Origin: CAZOHN01 sp964579325
Lineage (GTDB): Bacteria; Pseudomonadota; Alphaproteobacteria; Rhodobacterales; Rhodobacteraceae
DNA length: 8,504 nucleotides
Assembly (NCBI GenBank): GCA_964579325.1
Contig: CAZOHN010000157.1
Coordinates: 1 to 8,504, forward strand
Direction of reading: 5' to 3'
The notes under the pieces: model-generated
Database searches by the model: none
The model's input: only the letters and a program-made list of their open reading frames with translations
What the model was told of the DNA's origin: nothing
Position numbers and translations under genes: made by a program
Shown: piece by piece, positions 5,715-8,504 of the stretch
How positions within the stretch are numbered: the first letter of the stretch is position 1
Layout of the letters: every line of letters begins with the position of its first letter

Positions 5715-7143
5715 GGCGCGCGACCGGCCCTATTCCCTGCGCCGTCGGCTGATGGGGGGCATGCTGGCGGGGTTTTCGGTCATCATGGCCGCGCTGGCGT
5801 TCGGCTTGTGGAACTATGCGCGCGATGCCGCCGACACCACCTTCGACCTCCTGCTGGACGGCGCCGCCATCGCCATTCTGGACAGTGTCACCGATACCCC
5901 CGCAGGCGTGCAGGTCGACATGCCGAACTCCGCGCTGGAAATCCTGGGGCTGGCAGAGCGCGACCGCGTCTTCTACCAGGTGTCAACTGCGGACGGCACG
6001 GTGGTGACCGGGGCAGCCGACCTTCCCGCTCCGCCGGGCCAGGGGACCCGCGGCTCCGCTCCGGATCCCGAAAGACAATTCTTCGACGCGCCGCACACCG
6101 GCGAGATTGTCCGTTTCGTCCGCCGCCAGCAGGTGGTGCCGGGCATCGCCAGCCCGATCGAGGTCACCGTCACGGTCGGCCAGACGCGCGGCGCGCGCGA
6201 TTTGGTGCAACGCGACCTGTTCATCAACGGCATGGCAGGGCTGTCGGTGCTGGCGCTGATCGGCCTCGTCTTCGTGCAGTCGTCCATTCACCTTGCCATG
6301 CGTCCCCTTGCCGGGATCGAGGCCGACATCAAGGGCCGCGATCCGGCAAACCTCGCCCCGCTGCGTGCCCTGCCTCCGCGCGAGATCGCGGGCCTGATCG
6401 CGGCAATCAACGGCTTCATGCGGCGCCTCGGTGCCAGCAAAGACAATGCCGAAGCCTTCATCGCCGATGTGTCCCACCAGATCCGCACGTCGCTGTCGGC
6501 GCTGCGCGGGCAGTTGGAACTGGCCTCCGAAGACGCCGATCCGGCGACCCAGCGCGCCCGCATCTCAAGGGCCGCCGATCAGGCCAGCCGCACTATCCGG
6601 CTGACGAACCAGTTGCTGGCCCATGCCATGGTCATCCACCGCGCAGACACCGCGCCGCGCGAGGAGGTGGACATGGTCGATATCGCGCGGGGCCTGATAG
6701 AAGAGGCCAGCCGCATCCTGGGCGGATCGGGGGAACCCGAGTTCGAGGTGCAGGTGGCCCCCGGAGCCGTCTCCCTGGTGGTGCCCGGTGATCCCGTCAG
6801 CCTGCGCGAAGCGATGCGCAACCTTGTCGACAATGCTCTGCGTCATGCCGGGGCGACACCGCTGATCCGCATCGCGCTGTCGCCGGGCGAACTGGATGGG
6901 CGGAGGGCGCTCGACCTGCGTGTCGAGGACAACGGCCCGGGGATCGCCGCGGCAGACCGGGTCCGCGCCCGCCAACGGTTCTGCAGCCTCGGAGCGGGTG
7001 GCGGGTCGGGTCTGGGGTTAGCCATCGTCGAGGCCGCTGTTTCGGCGCATGGTGGGCGACTTGATCTCGATGTGTCCCCCGAGGGGGGGCTTTCGGCGCG
7101 GCTCATCCTACCCGCGGCGCCTATCCGAGCGGCCGCCGCATGA
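5701..7143 (+). CDS. tctE: sensor histidine kinase, TctE-like
   Basis: A 480-residue inner-membrane kinase, partner of the preceding regulator. The first membrane segment is about residues 18-38. The periplasmic sensory region (about 40-172) resembles the 2CSK_N domain (YARDAADTTFDLLLDGAA). The second membrane segment is about 174-195, followed by a HAMP-like linker (RPLAGIEADI to LPPREIAGLIAAINGFMRRL). The dimerisation helix carries phospho-acceptor H259 (FIADVSHQIRTSLSAL). ATPase motifs are the N box NLVDNALRH (374-382), G1 DNGPGI (410-415) and G2 GGGSGLGLAI (433-442). Serine 264 replaces the usual Pro of H-x-x-R-T-P. It overlaps the regulator by 14 bp and the binding-protein gene by 4 bp, so the three are probably made together. 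Confidence 0.93.
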   Translation: MFGTRARDRPYSLRRRLMGGMLAGFSVIMAALAFGLWNYARDAADTTFDLLLDGAAIAILDSVTDTPAGVQVDMPNSALEILGLAERDRVFYQVSTADGTVVTGAADLPAPPGQGTRGSAPDPERQFFDAPHTGEIVRFVRRQQVVPGIASPIEVTVTVGQTRGARDLVQRDLFINGMAGLSVLALIGLVFVQSSIHLAMRPLAGIEADIKGRDPANLAPLRALPPREIAGLIAAINGFMRRLGASKDNAEAFIADVSHQIRTSLSALRGQLELASEDADPATQRARISRAADQASRTIRLTNQLLAHAMVIHRADTAPREEVDMVDIARGLIEEASRILGGSGEPEFEVQVAPGAVSLVVPGDPVSLREAMRNLVDNALRHAGATPLIRIALSPGELDGRRALDLRVEDNGPGIAAADRVRARQRFCSLGAGGGSGLGLAIVEAAVSAHGGRLDLDVSPEGGLSARLILPAAPIRAAAA

Positions 7144-8177
7144 TCCGCGCGCTCACCCTCGCGTTTGCTCTTGCCGTCCTCCTCACTTCGGGCGCCAACG
7201 CCCAGCAGTTGAACGTGCACAGTGCCACCGACACCTCGGCGATCGCCGGTGTGATTGCCGGGTTCGAAGTCGCGAACCCCGACATTCGGGTGGTCTACAC
7301 CGAATACAATACAGCGGAACTGCACGCCGCGGTTCTTGCCACGGGCGGCGCAGGCATGGACGTCGTGATCTCGTCGGCGATGGATCTTCAGGTCGACCTT
7401 GTCAATCGCGGGCTCGCCGTGGAGTTTCGTCCGAGCGTCGCCGAAATCGTGCCCGAGTGGGCAGTGTGGCGGGACGAACTCTGGGGTTTCACCTACGAAC
7501 CCGTGGTGATGGCCTACAATCGTGCCGCATTCGAAGGGCGGAGCCTGCCCCGCACCCGGTCCGAACTGGCCAGCCAGGTCCGTGATGATCCCGACTTCTA
7601 CAACCGCCGGGTCGGCACCTACGACGTGGCGGTCTCGGGTGTCGGATATCTCTTTGCTACGCAGGATGCACGCCGCGGCTATCAGTTGCCCCGGCTGGTC
7701 GAGACTCTCGGTCGCGCACAGGCCATGACCTATTGCTGTAGCAGCGTTATCCTTGAAGCCTTGGGCGAAGGTCGCCTTGTCTTTGGCTACAACGTCATTG
7801 GCTCATACGCGCTTGACGTCGCGGCCCGAGACCTGCGTATCGGACTCTACCTGCTGGACGATTACACCCTGGCATTCAGTCGCACCGCCTTTGTCCCCCA
7901 CCAGGCGGACAACCCCGAGCTTGGACAACGCTTCATTGCCTACCTTCTCTCGAAGGAAGGGCAGGCCGAGATCGTGCGTTCAGGCGGGCTTGTGCCAATT
8001 ACTGCACTCCATGAGGCAGGGGCGCCGGAACGGGTCGTCGAACTCCTGCGCGGCAAGCCACTGTTCCCAATCCGCCTCGGCCCCGGCCTACTGACATATC
8101 TCGACCGGATGAAACAGGTCCGCTTCCTGACGGACTGGTCCACATCCTTCGGCCGCCCCGCGACCCTTCGACCGTAG
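7140..8177 (+). CDS. periplasmic ABC-type solute-binding protein, probable ligand sensor for the kinase
   Basis: A 345-residue secreted protein with a clear signal peptide (MIRALTLAFALAVLLTSGANA, cleavage probably after A21). Its fold signatures are those of the iron(III)/phosphosugar-type extracellular binding proteins: LNVHSATDTSAIAGVIAGFE, VVYTEYNTAEL, DVVISSAMD, ELWGFTYEPVVMAYNR, and a C-terminal FIAYLLSKEGQAEIVRSGGL. The ATGA overlap with the kinase stop couples their translation. No ABC permease or ATPase gene lies beside it, so import is unlikely to be its main job. By analogy with the periplasmic PgtC component of Salmonella phosphoglycerate signalling, it probably binds the inducer and signals to the kinase's periplasmic domain (inference). 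Its only two cysteines are adjacent, C199-C200. Confidence 0.88.
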   Translation: MIRALTLAFALAVLLTSGANAQQLNVHSATDTSAIAGVIAGFEVANPDIRVVYTEYNTAELHAAVLATGGAGMDVVISSAMDLQVDLVNRGLAVEFRPSVAEIVPEWAVWRDELWGFTYEPVVMAYNRAAFEGRSLPRTRSELASQVRDDPDFYNRRVGTYDVAVSGVGYLFATQDARRGYQLPRLVETLGRAQAMTYCCSSVILEALGEGRLVFGYNVIGSYALDVAARDLRIGLYLLDDYTLAFSRTAFVPHQADNPELGQRFIAYLLSKEGQAEIVRSGGLVPITALHEAGAPERVVELLRGKPLFPIRLGPGLLTYLDRMKQVRFLTDWSTSFGRPATLRP

Positions 8178-8504
8178 GATGCCCGGATCTCTGTCAGAAG
8201 AACGTGCCCTGCCGCAGAGTCGGGTGCCATGCTGCCTTTCGGACACAACTGAAGACAGGCGCTTCAAGTCTTTCATTGTCTCGCATGAGATCATCGTCCC
8301 GGCGATGCTCAGAAGGACCACAATGGGCCGGGCTTCGGCAGCGAGCGTTCGATTTATGTTCCCTTTCGATCGAGAGGAACCGGTGTCGAAATGCTCAGCT
8401 GCTGCATGGAAACTCATATTACTTTCAATAGATTGTGAAAAATTCACTAGAATGGCGCAGTCATGAGGTCCGGAGAATACTGGCCCTGAGAGACCGCTTC
8501 CGGG
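8178..8504. other. intergenic stretch without a supportable gene
   Basis: Open frames exist on both strands (plus 8179-8466; minus 8088-8447, which runs antisense into the binding-protein gene). Neither has a recognisable motif, a convincing ribosome site or a family resemblance I can name. No clear intrinsic terminator follows the operon: a 5-bp hairpin CATCG/CGATG at 8292-8307 lacks a U-run. The DNA becomes AT-rich after about 8400. An ATG at 8463 stops after eight codons. Confidence 0.6.
8435..8453 (+). promoter_or_regulatory. small palindrome next to a -10-like hexamer
   Basis: GTGAA and TTCAC flank an AAA centre (8435-8447), directly followed by TAGAAT (8448-8453), a fair -10 hexamer in an AT-rich patch. 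The best -35-like partner is poor (TTCAAT at 8424-8429, 18-bp spacing). It could be a repressed promoter for a gene beyond the right edge, but the evidence is slight. Confidence 0.2.

Noticed and set aside
8358..8380. GTTCC...GGAAC inverted repeat around TCGATCGA
   Set aside because: The outer arms and the inner palindrome have centres offset by half a base and the inner part leaves no loop, so it is neither a good hairpin nor a convincing operator.
8088..8447. 119-codon minus-strand open frame at the right end
   Set aside because: It overlaps the end of the binding-protein gene antisense. No ribosome site, motif or recognisable family was seen.
1..8504. CRISPR arrays, tRNA or rRNA genes, riboswitches
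   Set aside because: No regularly spaced longer repeats, cloverleaf or rRNA-like segments were seen on either strand.

Overview
This GC-rich window (proteins rich in Ala, Gly, Arg and Asp, GC-biased third codon positions) looks like an alphaproteobacterial chromosome, most likely Rhodobacteraceae or a relative. That placement rests on codon use, protein style and the type of recombinase/HTH pair at the left edge; no rRNA or other marker gene is present.

Left edge (1-810), mobile-DNA debris. The last codons of a probable serine recombinase overlap by ATGA with a 124-residue helix-turn-helix protein of the kind that accompanies such recombinases. Next comes a short, heavily frameshifted N-terminal relic of an IS1182-type transposase (574-789). 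Homology to the transposase breaks off inside the right-hand copy of a 12-bp direct repeat (467-478 and 783-794).

Middle (811-4838, minus strand), a complete tripartite tricarboxylate transporter operon read right to left: tctC (periplasmic binding protein), tctB (small membrane subunit), tctA (large membrane subunit), then an AbrB-duplication-family membrane protein. A strong GC hairpin lies between tctC and tctB. A 10-N assembly gap (4829-4838) sits on the tctC start codon and the beginning of its signal peptide.

Right half (5046-8177, plus strand), the divergently transcribed control operon: a TctD-like OmpR-family response regulator, a TctE-like sensor histidine kinase with a 2CSK_N-type sensory region, and a secreted ABC-type solute-binding protein. 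These three genes overlap (14 bp and 4 bp). The binding protein has no permease or ATPase partner here, so I infer that it senses the ligand for the kinase, giving a three-component system that controls the transporter.

The divergent promoter region holds four (C/T)TGAC half-sites spaced exactly 11 bp apart (4948, 4959, 4970, 4981). This is the geometry expected of an OmpR/PhoB-family operator and is the best candidate for the response-regulator binding site. The last ~325 bases contain no gene I can support, only an AT-rich patch with a small palindrome.
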